Shown: positions 23,801 through 36,900 of the stretch, piece by piece
Layout: each line of letters starts with the position of its first letter
Position numbering within the stretch: position 1 is the first letter of the stretch
Assembly: GCF_023856365.1 (NCBI RefSeq)
Contig: NC_064538.1
Coordinates: 10,510,435-10,574,434, forward strand
Reading direction: 5' to 3'
Length of the DNA stretch: 64,000 nucleotides
DNA from: Brienomyrus brachyistius
Taxonomy: Eukaryota > Chordata > Actinopteri > Osteoglossiformes > Mormyridae
Program-made: the position numbers and the translations under genes
The notes under the pieces: model-generated
Databases searched by the model: none
Told to the model about the DNA's origin: nothing
Seen by the model: only the letters and a program-made list of their open reading frames with translations

Positions 23801-24575
23801 AGTTATAAACCAGCAGCTCATTACTGAAATTTACCCTGAAAGCTTGTTAGCTTGAAAATAAAGTTGTTAGCAAGTTGTTACAGTATTTTTTTTCATGAAA
23901 CAGAATAATAATTAATATACTTGTTTGTCTGAACCTTACAATCAAAATTAAGTGTAGTTTTTTAGTTCCTATAAATGACTTTGGCTAGAATTAGAAGCGA
24001 CGACGGCTTGCGAAAGCATTTAAAATTTAGCCTTTCATATTTATTTTGAAATCTTGAAATATTTCTCAAGACTAGGCCAGGAGATGCATGCCCCTCTGAT
24101 CTGCCAGCTTGAATGGCTAAATCCCTTAGAAATACTAATTCACAAAGAATACTCGACCATCAAAGAACTCCAGCGCACTTTGTTCTGATGTGCAACAAAA
24201 TTAGTATAACAATGAGCAGACCCTTGTATATTCACTAGCACGAGATTAAAGGTGGGCGAGGAGAAATGGAGAACTCCGACTGAATGGAGAGGTCTTCGGG
24301 AACAGACGGGAGTGTTTCCTACAGCAGAGGAACACATCTCTAATGGATGAAAAGGATCATGCTACCAGTGACTCACAGTAATCTCAGCCGTGCACTGCGG
24401 GCAACGCTGCCCCCTGCAGGCCTCCGGGGACTGCGACTTGCTCATGATGGCCTGCAGTGTCTGTAGAAGCACGTCCAGCAAGCTCTCCACCATCATCTCT
24501 ACCTCCTCCTGCACCGAGGTTTCCTGTAAAGCAGGACAAGGCGTGGTGTTGGAGGGGGAAAAAGGGAGAATCAGA

Positions 24576-24609
<34 letters not shown>

Positions 24610-24894
24610 AGAAGGCAAAGAGCAGAGAAAAGTGGAACTGATAGAAAAAAATATGAATAAAACGTAGTGAATAAGAACTGGCATTTCTACTGCCAGTATC
24701 TCCAATACACTGACATATGCTGCCATGTTACATGCCTATCCGTGTGCCATTTACCAGGGAGCTGGCCTTGATTAAGGAGAATATGCTACTGAGGATGCCA
24801 GAGCAAATAAGCAGCTCTCTCTGCTGGCGGAGGTGAAGATGAATGTGGTGGAGGACCACAGGTAGCAGGACCCTCCGGGACTCTGGGAGGGAGG

Positions 24895-24934
<40 letters not shown>

Positions 24935-27900
24935 CAAAAGGAGGCATGCAGACAAAGAAAGGAAGACAAAACAGGAGGAGACCTCAATTCAAGAGAAAGT
25001 GTCACATTATCTTGCATCGACAGATATCAGCGGCATGTGGAAAGCAGCTCCAGACCATTATTAAGCTGCCAGCTGTACCTGCGAAGGAGAAGAGCCTGCT
25101 GTCTACAGTGCCGGCGATTGACTGCAGCTTGACCACGTCCATGGACTGGCCCATGTGCACTGTGCTGGGCATGCTGCTCAAAGTGCCCCTCACAAGTTCA
25201 GCTGCCTCCTGGACCGTGAACACGGGCAGCAGCTCGTCGAACACAGCTGGCAAGGAGCTCAGCAGCGCCACCTGTGGCGGGGAAGCGAACAGCGGGAAAC
25301 ATTCAGCATTTTCCACAGCACGGGTTTCAAGATGCAGTCTGGAACTCTAAGTGACTTTTTGGATGCACAGACTGTGAGGAGACATTGCTTTGTAGAAGAG
25401 GACTGGAGAATAGCCAGATGAAAGGAAGAACAGACGTACTGGCTTGGGTAGTTTCATTTAGAGCACGGCATGAGGAGGTCCTGTTTCTAAGTGACAGAGC
25501 TGAATAATAGGGAGCAGTCAAGCCCTGGGGCTGCTCACAGCCAATGGAGATACTAAGCTGTCCAGGAGGCAGCTGGGGGCCTGGGGATACAACAGTGGAG
25601 GACTAGCAGTGGGGCAGATGGAGAAATTGCCCAAAAATAACAGGGGTTTACAGGATCGTCAAAAAGAAGAAACCAAATAAAATAAATGGAAAACATCTAA
25701 AAGTGCAACCTAAATGATGGAGACATATAAAAACCCACAAGCACGCTCCTCCCTTACACAAAAATAAAAAATCCAAAATCGTCTAAAGTAAGGGGGGACT
25801 TTTTAAAAAAGATATCACAGCCAAGGTCGAAATTTAAATGCCCTTTAATCCATGAAAGGGTGCAAATTTCAACTGGACTGAGACTTAAACAGGAACAGCA
25901 AGACAAAAAGAATATTTAGCATTTGGCTAAAACAAAAATAATGTACTGATTACTAAACAATTTCCATAGTCATTAAACCTCATCACCACACTAACGAATA
26001 CAGGATTCCTGAAGTCAAGGGCAGGAGAATCTAACCCCTCCTCGGCTCCAGCACTCAGCAGCACCACAGAGGTGTCTTGGAAAAACGAACATTACATTTT
26101 TGCTGATATGAAAATCTACTTTCAAAGACATTTTGCCAGACCCCCTACGGGCTTCATAAGACCTCATAACACAAACGTCTGGCAGAACACCAGGCTTCTC
26201 CATCTCTCAAGTACATTAAGGAGAACTGGGAAAACAGAGAGGCAAATTCTAAAGATGTGACAGGTTGCGTTTTAATGACGCATCCGAAAATAAGCTAGCA
26301 AATATGGAGAAAACACTAGAGACTTGTTACGATCCAGAGAAGGTAATGCCCAAAGGTTGGGCAGCAAGTGCTGACCATCTCATATCTATATATGTATCTG
26401 AGTGGTCCTTTGTCTGATACTGCATTCATAACGAGGTCTGTGCCCACACCTGGGCCTGGTTCTGTGTCAGTGCCCACACCTGGGACTGGTTCTGTGTCTG
26501 TGCCCACACTTGGGCCTGGTTCTGTGTCAGTGCCCACACTTGGGCCTGCATCTGTGTATGTGTCAGTGCCCACACCTGGGCCTGGTTCTGTGTCTGTGCC
26601 CACACCTGGGACTGGTTCTGTGTCTGTGCCCACACTTGGGCTTGCATCTGTGTATGTGTCAGTGCCCACACCTGGGCCTGGTTCTGTGTCTGTGCCCACA
26701 CCTGGGACTGGTTCTGTGTCTGTGCCCACACTTGGGCCTGGTTCTGTGTCAGTGCCCACACTTGGGCCTGCATCTGTGTATGTGTCAGTGCCCACACCTG
26801 GGACTGGTTCTGTGTCTGTGCCCACACTTGGGCCTGGTTCTGTGTCAGTGCCCACACTTGGGCTTGCATCTGTGTATGTCAGTGCCCACACCTGGGCCTG
26901 GTTCTGTGTCTGTGCCCACACCTGGGCCTGGTTCTGTGTCAGTGCCCACACTTGGGCCTGGTTCTGTGAATATGTTTGCTTCCATCTGACCTGGGTGAAC
27001 ACGAGAGGTTCTGAGCTGCGGCTGTCCAGGCTCAGCACGAAGCGGATGGAGTGGAACAGCTCCTGGATGCTGGCTCTGAACTGGTCCTCCTCCATGCCAC
27101 AGGTGGCCTGGGAGTACAGGGTGCGGGACTGCACGATGAACTTAAACAGGTAATCCAGGGCCTGCAGAGGAGAGGGTTAGGACAGGCTCAGACGGGAACC
27201 AGCTGGCTCGTGCAGGATGACCTTGATGAGCCAATTACCTTTATGCCATTTACACTCAGCGTTAATTCTAGAGTTCACAGATGAGAGGTAAAATGAGACG
27301 TGAACTTTGGTGCAAAAAAACAAAATGCAGTGAAAATGACTAGTGACTAGTCTGACCCTCAATCAACCACATTCCCACAGATTTACCGTTAAAGCTTCTC
27401 CACCACTCTCTGCTGATCTGAAACACTATCTGTTGACTGTAGTCGTGTGGTACCACTGGCCCTTAAGCTCACCCTCATAGCCTCCTGAATATGGTCCTGT
27501 CTGGTCAGCTCAGCTGAACGTTCCATGTACCATTTCAGACAGCGAATCAGCTCCCTGCAGACGTAATCACAGGAAAGAAACCATCCTGAGGGCAAACACA
27601 GAACCAAGTGACCTGCAGTGGGACTTTCTGAAAGCACTGTTTTATGTTAACAAACCTGACCACAATTTCAGAAAAACAATATTCATCACAATAAAATAGA
27701 CCCAATACTTCCACCACCATTATGGTCTCTCTTGCCTCGTTTCCGCTAACATGAAGCTTGTGCCAGTGCTCGGCTGGTTCTCGCTTGGTGCCTTTTGAGA
27801 ACCAGCCTGCGTTTCCACCGGTTTCAAAAATAGAATGGAACAGAAATTTTATGGAGGCAGAAGTGAAAGTAAAGTACCTTATTTCGCTAATAAGCTGACA

Positions 27901-30900
27901 AGCTGTTTCACTGCCGGCACCACCGATATCAGACTAAACTATATCGGTTATGGATTGGATATTCCGGGTATAGGTTTGGATGCCACAGCCCGTCCTACTG
28001 TCAGTGACGTTACTGTGCCACATTCTGAGCCCAGCTTTCTGTGAAGCAGTGCTGGAGCTGCTTTTTCTGGCCCAGGGCCATTTTTTTGCAGTGGAAATGC
28101 GTGGAAACAGTGCTGGATTTGGAAAACGTTTGGCACCAGCACCAGCCCTGGGAATATTCCTGCCCTTACTCTCCCTGCCCCCCAGGCCCTGAAAATATTC
28201 CTGCCCTTACTCTCCCTGCCCCCCAGGCACTGGGAATATTCCTGCAGGCCCCCACTCTTACTTGTACGCCATAGCTGAGGAGAAGTGATTGTGGATGTAG
28301 TTGTCTGTGACTGTGCGGAAATGGGAGAATCTGCCTTCGCGCAGCAAGTTGATGATGAAAACCTGGGACACAGAGAAGCCACATGGGCAGACAGAAGACA
28401 GCAAGCAGGCCGCTCCCCTGCTGACAAGCCCACGAATGGGTCCTAATGTCAGGCAGAAAGTTGATTTATATGCAAGTACAAACTCACTAAGATCATGCAC
28501 ATAAACTAATACCCAGACTTTTTACGTTTCTAGTTTGCCCAGAAAGAATAATTACAGCTAATTACTTTATAACCACAATGATCAACTTATTAAAGACGGA
28601 AAAGCGTTTACATTTGTAACCAATACTTTGGTATCTTTCTTTGAGGGTGTGAATACTGTGTTTCTTACCAGCGACTGGAAAACCGAAGGGCCATATTTGT
28701 CAGTGTTATCCTCCAGAATGGAAAACAATGTGTCCAGGATATTTTGCAGAAACTGAAAAACAGAGGCATAGATAAAAGTGTTTGAACTTACACGCTAAAT
28801 GCTTGGTGCTAACTTCCAATCCTGTATAAACATCCTCAATATAAATGTTAGAACACTGACTCCACCGGATTAAGTTTAGTTGTTAAGGCCGAGGCATTAA
28901 CCCGACACTGGGGGCATTGGGTTGTGTACTGGTTAAGTCCCAGGGGGGCCTTACATTGTAGCCTTGAACAAAGAGCTTAAGCTGTATTGCTGCAGTAAAA
29001 TATCCAGCCGTATAAATGAGTAAAGATATTTCTTGAGATAAAAGCTTCAGCTTAGCAACCAAATATAAACAAGGTGTAAATGTAAACGATTAATTTCTTC
29101 GTATGGGGGTTTACAGTAGGGGCTCTATCGCTGGCTAATTAGCAGTCTGTCCTGCTCCCTGTGTCAGCCCTCTCACCTTGACCAGCTCCTCCCCGCTGAT
29201 GTAGCGCAGCCGGCCCAGGAGATCCATCACTCGATCAGGGTGAGATTTCCAATTAAGCAGGGCCAGGACATCCACTGGGAGTAACACAGATCCCAGTACA
29301 GGGGTGATGAGGAAACCATTCTGCGAGAAACCCCCCGCCCCTCCCCCAGCGCGTGTGAGGCCTGTGAGGCTGCCGGAAGGTTACCGTTCTGCGTCAGTTT
29401 GCTGGAGCACAGCTGTGTGGACACCCAGAGCAGCTCCTTGGGGCTGCGCTGGAAGGTGGGGCTGGTGCTGGACCCAGGACAGGCACTCAGGTCCTCTTTG
29501 CAGCAGGGCAGCCCCAGGTAGAGGGCGTGGTTACTGAAGGTGGTGCTCTCGTCACACTGGCGGCATAAGCACTCGGCTTAAGGAAAAACTCGAATCCACG
29601 TGCTATTCTCTTATTACTGAAGTAACTGTTGTCCTTCTGACCTTATAGACATAGAGTTCATGGCTCTCATCCGACAGCGTCGTTCCGTCTTCCCTCATGA
29701 GCGGCGTGAAGGCAAAGCCAAAAAGCTTCTTCTCGCCCTTATCTTTAGCTGTGACGGAGCAAAGCGAAACCGATAAAGGTCGGCTAAAGGCGTTGCTTAG
29801 GAGTGCCAAGCTTGAGTCTTACAACCTCCTGATGACACTGTTGACATCTCTGTTCGCTGAATTCAAAAGGACTTTCATCATTCTACATTGCACTCTTTCA
29901 CTCAGACTAATATTTACTGAAAAATTTCAGCACCTTTATTAGGCTAGAGTACAAGCGATTTCCCCCAGGGGAAACCAGCAAAGAGCACATTTCTACATCA
30001 GTCAAGTGAATGTGACTGAGATGGGATTTATGCACTGAGAATAGACTGCAGTGTAAGAGGGGGTCTCACTGGAGCAGTGGCGTAACTCGAAGCGCAGGTG
30101 CGAGCCTCGGAAGCGATCGAAAGGTATGGAGAGTTTCACCATTTCGTTCCAGCGGGGGGCGTTGTTGTGGTAAAACACAAGGGACCGGTGCTCACAGGAG
30201 CTGGGCTCCCCACTGCCCTGGCTGATGCAGTCCTGGCAAAGAACACAGCAGTTCAAAGAGGAGGCATCTCCATCAGGCCCAAAACCCAATTTAAACCATT
30301 ACAACATAAACAATGTATGTGCTTAACGCTTACGCCTCGCATTAAAGCCACTTACATGTTCTGTTGCATTACTGTCTTTTATATATACTGCTAGAATATA
30401 GGGGCATGGTGGTGCAGTGGTTAGCACTGTTGCCTCACACCTCTGGGACCCGGGTTCAAGTCTCCGCCTGGGTCACATGTGTGTGGAGTTTGCATGTTCT
30501 CCCCATGTCGTCGTGGGGTTTCCTCCGGGTACTCCGGTTTCCCCCCACAGTCAAAGAACATGCTGAGGCTAATTGGAGTTGCTAAATTGCCCATAGGTGT
30601 GCATGTGTGAGTGTGCCGTGTGATGGGCTGGCCCCCCATCCTGGGTTGTTCCCTGCCTCGTGCCCATTGCTTCAGGATAGGCTCCGGACCCCGCGCAACC
30701 CAGTAGGATAAGCGGTTTGGCAAATGGATGGATGCTAGAATCTAGCACTTACTTTTAGGATTTGTCCATCTGCATACAACACGTAGATAGTGACCTCGAT
30801 GTTCTTTTGTACACTCTTGCCTCCTTTCTCAAACTCTCCTCGCTCCAAGGTCAGGTACAAGTCATTGCGGATGTCACCTAAAACGTAGGGAGATAATGCC

Positions 30901-33900
30901 GTAAACCCAACAGAGGGCCCACAAAACACACCTGCCGTTCCCGCTCTGTATGACTCTACGTAATTACTTTTGCATTATATAATGTCAGCATTGCCCCCAG
31001 GGGGCTGCGCAGCCTGTCGACCTCAGACCCCCCAGAAGGTTTCTCCTTCTCCACGCTGTGGAGTTTTTGCTTCCTCTCCTCTACTGTCTTCTGGCATTTT
31101 TCCTTCTTCCTTTTTTCTGCATCATGAACTATTTAGTATCTGTGTATTAATATTATAGCAGCACAACCTAGTTAAGTGCCTCGGAGCGACTGTGTTAAAA
31201 TAAAAAAAAAAGAACTTAATTGAATAATCCTGAATTAAGGTATTAGCAAGGAAGAAGGAAAACAATGAAAAACACAATGATCAAATGTGAAACCATCCCA
31301 GTAGCAATCAATATATTAATATAATAATGAATATACTTAATTATCTAAAACTAATCAGCTTTTCATGGCCTATTCTAATACCTCCAATAAAACACTCAGG
31401 TCTAAGTATAACTAAATTCAAATTATAAGATCCAGTTAGAAATTACAGGCATGGGAGAGAGTCCTCCATTGCCATTTTAGCTGTGGTGCAGCATGCAATG
31501 TCTGACATAATTGGGTACATTTAATTACAGCTACCAGGAAGAGCATGCCAGCTATAAACCATGGAGAGAAGCGAGGTTTATGATGTATCCATCAGATGTC
31601 AAGAACGGAAGATGTGGGATATTCTTCTAAACTACCATAAAACCACATTCCTGCCTTTCAGAATGTGCTGTTGAATCAATGTCACACGCATAAGTCCACC
31701 GCTCTCGTTGTCAGTCACCCTGAACCTGTCAGTGTACAGGAAATGTCCAAAAACCCTTCACATCTCAACAGTGTCTAGACTGTTCAGAGTAAAAAAAAAC
31801 AACTTTTCCCCTCTGTTTTAAACCACACCCATCCTTCCATTTTAGTAACATTATCACCTATTTATTTTAGCATTACAAATCTCGTTTAGTCAAAATGAAA
31901 TTACGTCAAACTGTAACGTTTCTGCAAAATAAGATGAATAATATTATTGCACATCAGGCCTTCCAGACGTGTAGTGGGCGAAAAGTCTGGTTTATGCATT
32001 ATGCAACCAGCACGGCCCCCTCCTCCAACCACCGTGGGCTAACGGCAGACCTGCACGGGCCAAAATCTGTCAGTTGCCTGCCCCCCAGCCCCTCTCACGA
32101 TCTGGGGAAGCTGCTGACTGGATGCGCGCATGCTGAAGTTCTCAGCGATACCGAACGTGAGCAGCGCCGGCTGCATTCCTCCCAGGATGCTTGCAGTGTT
32201 TGCAAACATAACATCTCTAGTTTCCCTATCAGGTCTCTGCTTGACAGATAAAAAAGCTACTTTTTTTAACATTTGCACATCCAAATTTTCAAACAGCTAT
32301 AGCATGTGCATACAGTACGCTTTGTACAAATTCCCACCAAAGTCTTAATGAGATGATTTTGAGTGTCTCATGGCTACTGATCTTACCCATTTTTAATATT
32401 TTATCACTGCTTGTGAATTCCACTGGGAGATGGATACGCTGCTAACAGGCTTTCTGCATTAATATAATCCCAAAATGTTGCCTCAGCTCTGCAACAAGAG
32501 GACTCCTGAATGCAAAGCAGTTGGGAAAAAAAAAACTTTCTTTTCTCTGCAGGGCCCTTTGTGTTTTATCAAAATAATCCCATCTGTAAAACTGAAAAGG
32601 GTCGTTTTTGCGTAAAATAAATTGTCGCACTTCTTTCAGCCTGCATTTGCGCGCGTTAACCACGCCCACTGTAACAGAGAGCCTAGTGACAAAGATGATA
32701 AATTCATTGAAGCAGCTACATAGAGATCTGAAAGGTCACTGGCATAGGGTTTGCATTAATCAATTATGTATATTATGTACAATCTCAGTACATTAATCAG
32801 TTATGAAGAATCTATTCTCCTCGAATCCAAAGTACAGTAATAGTTCTATGTCGGCGACTTTACTGCATACAACAGGGAGCTGTACTGGAGTGGAACTGAC
32901 AACAGATTGTTACATACAGATCAAATGAAACCTTCTACAGTGACGACCAACCTGTGGCAGGTTGCATCTTGATACCAAGATAAAACATAGATCTATATTT
33001 AACTAGCACTGGCAGACAGAAGCGGTGCTGAATGATGATTAGTTGGGTACAATTTTATTCCTGTACAGCATGTGATAAATGACCGCAAATCATCATCAGG
33101 CTCTCAGCGCGGTTCCTTTCCAAAATCTATCATTTTCGTAGGAAATAGCAGCGAGGAGCTTAACGCTGAGTCACTCTGCGGACGCGACTTTACAAAAAAC
33201 GCAGAAACATGGAATGTTTTAACCATGCTTGACATATTAGTGACGCAAACGGCGCCAGAAAATCTATTATCGACTATCGGCTGTTCATCCCGGATCTGGA
33301 TTTTTGCCCTGAAGCAAGAACAGCTGCTACGTCGCACGTTACCAAACACCACCTCAGTACCTGGCATGATGATCTCCGGGAAGGTGAGCTGGCGGGTGAC
33401 GCTGATTCCCCGGCTGAGGAGGGCCATGTGCTCACGGCGGATCTGCTCCATCTCCCCATGCAGGAACTGCAGGGCGATGATCAGGCCTGGGGAGGGAGCG
33501 AGAGCAGCAGCATCGTCTGAGGTGCGGCTTTAGCGCACGGCGCCCGTGCTGTGGGGGATCTGCGCTGTTTACCCAGCACACGGGCTTTGGAGGACATTTG
33601 TGTGAAAGCATCAAAGAGGGACGCCAAAAAGGACATGGAGAACAAGGGAGAAAGTCTAAGAAATGGCAGGGAGAATCCAGCAGGGAGAGAGGAGAATACA
33701 AGGGGAAAGAGGGCCGAATATAGAGCGACACAAAAATAGCAGCCAGTTCGAACAAAGCTACAAAACTGTACCAGTGCTTTGTTACAATGTATACAATAAC
33801 AAAGCATGTTACAATTGTACAATGTATGTTACAATTGTATAATGTGGGTATGAATAAAGAACAGGAAAAGGTGACACCAGCAGTATCTAAGGTGGGAATA

Positions 33901-36900
33901 CGGGGAAGGAGAGATTGCTGGACGGAGGCCCAGCTTAGTGACCCTCCTTCAGGGCAGGCAGGACGCACCATGACTGCTGCAGGGTGCAGCAGACTTGACG
34001 CTGGACTTGCGGATGATGCTCTCATGAATCTGGTGCCAGTCACTTTCATTGGTGCAACTGTCAAAGCAGAAAGTGCATGAGTTCACAGGCCACAACAGTG
34101 AAGCGAAGCTGGTATAACTAAACCGCGTGAGTGTTAAATACATACTTTCATTTTAACGGGCTGTTAAAATCACGTACTTCAAACTATGCAGCTAGCCCAG
34201 TGCTGCATTTGGTAAAGGAAGGGGTCACACAGACAATCACATCCTTTCAAGCAACATATTTAGAAAGAAATAACGTGAGATTTGTCGCGTGATCAGCAGG
34301 TAAAGACTATAAGCATGACTAGGACAGGCTAAATTTCTATGCTATCACTTAACAAGTACAGCTGGCAAGATTAATGCAGTAGATTCATATAGGCAATCAA
34401 TATTACCAACAAACCAAATAATTATATGCAATTAGCTTGATTACCAGAATAATTCTTTCTTCTGTGGGAGACACCTGTGTTTGTCTTTATGTCTGATTCC
34501 AGAAAAGGTCTGTGTCAGTGTTTCAGTCTGTTAATAACATCTAAAATCTTCTTACAGTCCCCTTCAATGCCAAGCATTATATTCCCTGGTCTAGTACGTA
34601 ACTGTACTGCCTCATTAACCTTTTTTTCTCAGGACGTGATATTTCTGAGCAGACATTTAAGCTGGGATTGAGCGTTTGGTGAATATGCGACATTTAATGA
34701 GTGCGTTGCTATGTCATCTCCAGGCCCGTCTTACATTTTAGGAGATACTTTAGCAGAGACTTAATGGGACAACAGTGTGGATCTGCTGCTCATGACTTGG
34801 CACAGCCGCCAGAACATCAATCTGCTTCCCTGTCTGCTGAGAGGCTGCACATCCCCCACCGCGGCCCGTATGTATCCATTACATTCTTTCATATATATTT
34901 TATTGCTTGTTACAGGTCTATTAAGATGCCCATTGACTGAAGCTAACGATGTTTTCATATTTTCTTTTAATGTTTAGTTTGGCAGAGGAAAATCAATGAA
35001 ATTAACTTTATTTTAAAACTCAGGTTAATTTATTGCTACTTTTTGGCTAATCTAAGTTGCCTTAGCCAGAATACTCCACTGCACTCACTTATAGGAGAGT
35101 AACTTGTTGATAAGTTTTTACGACCCAGAGCATCCCTCCGGAACAGCAAGGTTTTCGAACGATCAGTGTGTGTGGGGAAGCTCCACTCACGTGTAAACTT
35201 TGAGGACAAATTCCTTCTCCTCTTTGAGCTCTGATATGGTGTGCAGCACCTCACTCAGGGCTAGGGCAGCGCAGCCGTGGGGCCGTCGATACTGGCCCTG
35301 GGCCGGCCCCTTCCTCGAGTCATTCAGCAGCATGCGGCCTGCAGAGAAAAGCCCCCAAGTGCCCTGCTCATTAGCCAGACTCATGCCTCTCATCCTCCCC
35401 GTGCTTGCGAAGGGAGATTCTCATATCCCGGGTCATCCGGGCAGACAGGCAGGCCTCCTGTTCTTAATTCCCACATCAATATTCACACCAGTCCACATAT
35501 CAATATGAGGATGCCTTAGTATTGTTTGGCAAATAAAAAAAGGACAAAGGAGACAATAAACAGAGGGAGCACAATACCAGTTCTTATAATGTGTGCCACA
35601 AGATAGAGGTCCCTCTTCAGGTCCTTACTGCTCAAGTCCTGCAAGACAGAAACAAACTCTGTCAAAAATCTGAGCAAATGGAACGTGCATTCGCTAATGT
35701 GATCACTGGCTCATTTGTCTCAATATTACCATAAAGAGAGAGCACAGACGATCAGCGGTATTACCATAAAGAGAGAGCACAGACGATCAGCGGTATTACC
35801 ATAAAGAGAGAGCACAGACGATCAGCGGTATTACCATAAAGAGAGAGCACAGACGATCAGCGGTATTACCATAAAGAGAGAGCACAGACGATCAGCGGTA
35901 TTACCATAAAGAGAGAGCACAGACGATCAGCGGTATTACCATAAAGAGAGAGCACAGACGATCAGCGGTATTACCATAAAGAGAGAGCACAGACGATCAG
36001 CGGTATTACCATAAAGAGAGAGCACAGACGATCAGCGGTGTTACCATAAAGAGAGAGCACAGACGATCAGCGGTATTACCATAAAGAGAGAGCACAGACG
36101 ATCAGCGGTGTTACCATAAAGAGAGAGCACAGACGATCAGCGGTATTACCATAAAGAGAGAGCACAGACGATCAGCGGTGTTACCATAAAGAGAGAGCAC
36201 AGACGATCAGCGGTATTACCATAAAGAGAGAGCACAGACGATCAGCGGTATTACCATAAAGAGAGAGCACAGACGATCAGCGGTATTACCATAAAGAGAG
36301 AGCACAGACGATCAGCGGTATTACCATAAAGAGAGAGCACAGACGATCAGCGGTATTACCATAAAGAGAGAGCACAGACGATCAGCCTTCTCTGCGTTCT
36401 TGGCACCCCCACTCTTGTTCAGCCGCACCAGAAATTTCTCACTAAAAAGATAAAACAAATATGTGCTGGATCTGCATGCAGTGTCAGATGAGCACTGACC
36501 TGGGGAGAGGATTCCTACCCGCTATATTAGCTGTGTGAGATTCCCCAAATTCATTTAGCATCATTAGAATATCTGCTGCCTATTTTAACAAAACGGCCTG
36601 CCTGCTCTCAATATGCTCCTTACTCTTTCTTCTGCAGCTTGAATCCAACAAGAGGCTATTATCTGGACCAGCCTTTTAAAACGAATGGGTAACTGACACA
36701 GAAGCTGAAAGCTCAGGGAAAATGTTTCCTTATGTCGGGAACTTTTGCACATAAAGACATACAACTGGGTTATTTTTGGATACACAATCCGAGGCTCCAT
36801 TTTGCTTATCACCCATGTTCTGGCCCTGCCTACTAATTTGTCATGGCCTCCCAAACGACAGAGTCAAACAAAGGGTCTAGTATACAGCTGCGTTTGCCAT

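Noticed and set aside
33072..33533. 153-codon plus-strand ORF
   Set aside because: Antisense shadow of dock3 exon 14 and its flanks.
35726..36385. CRISPR-like regular array
   Set aside because: Units are contiguous with no spacers, the unit is a copy of a coding exon end, and the locus is vertebrate.
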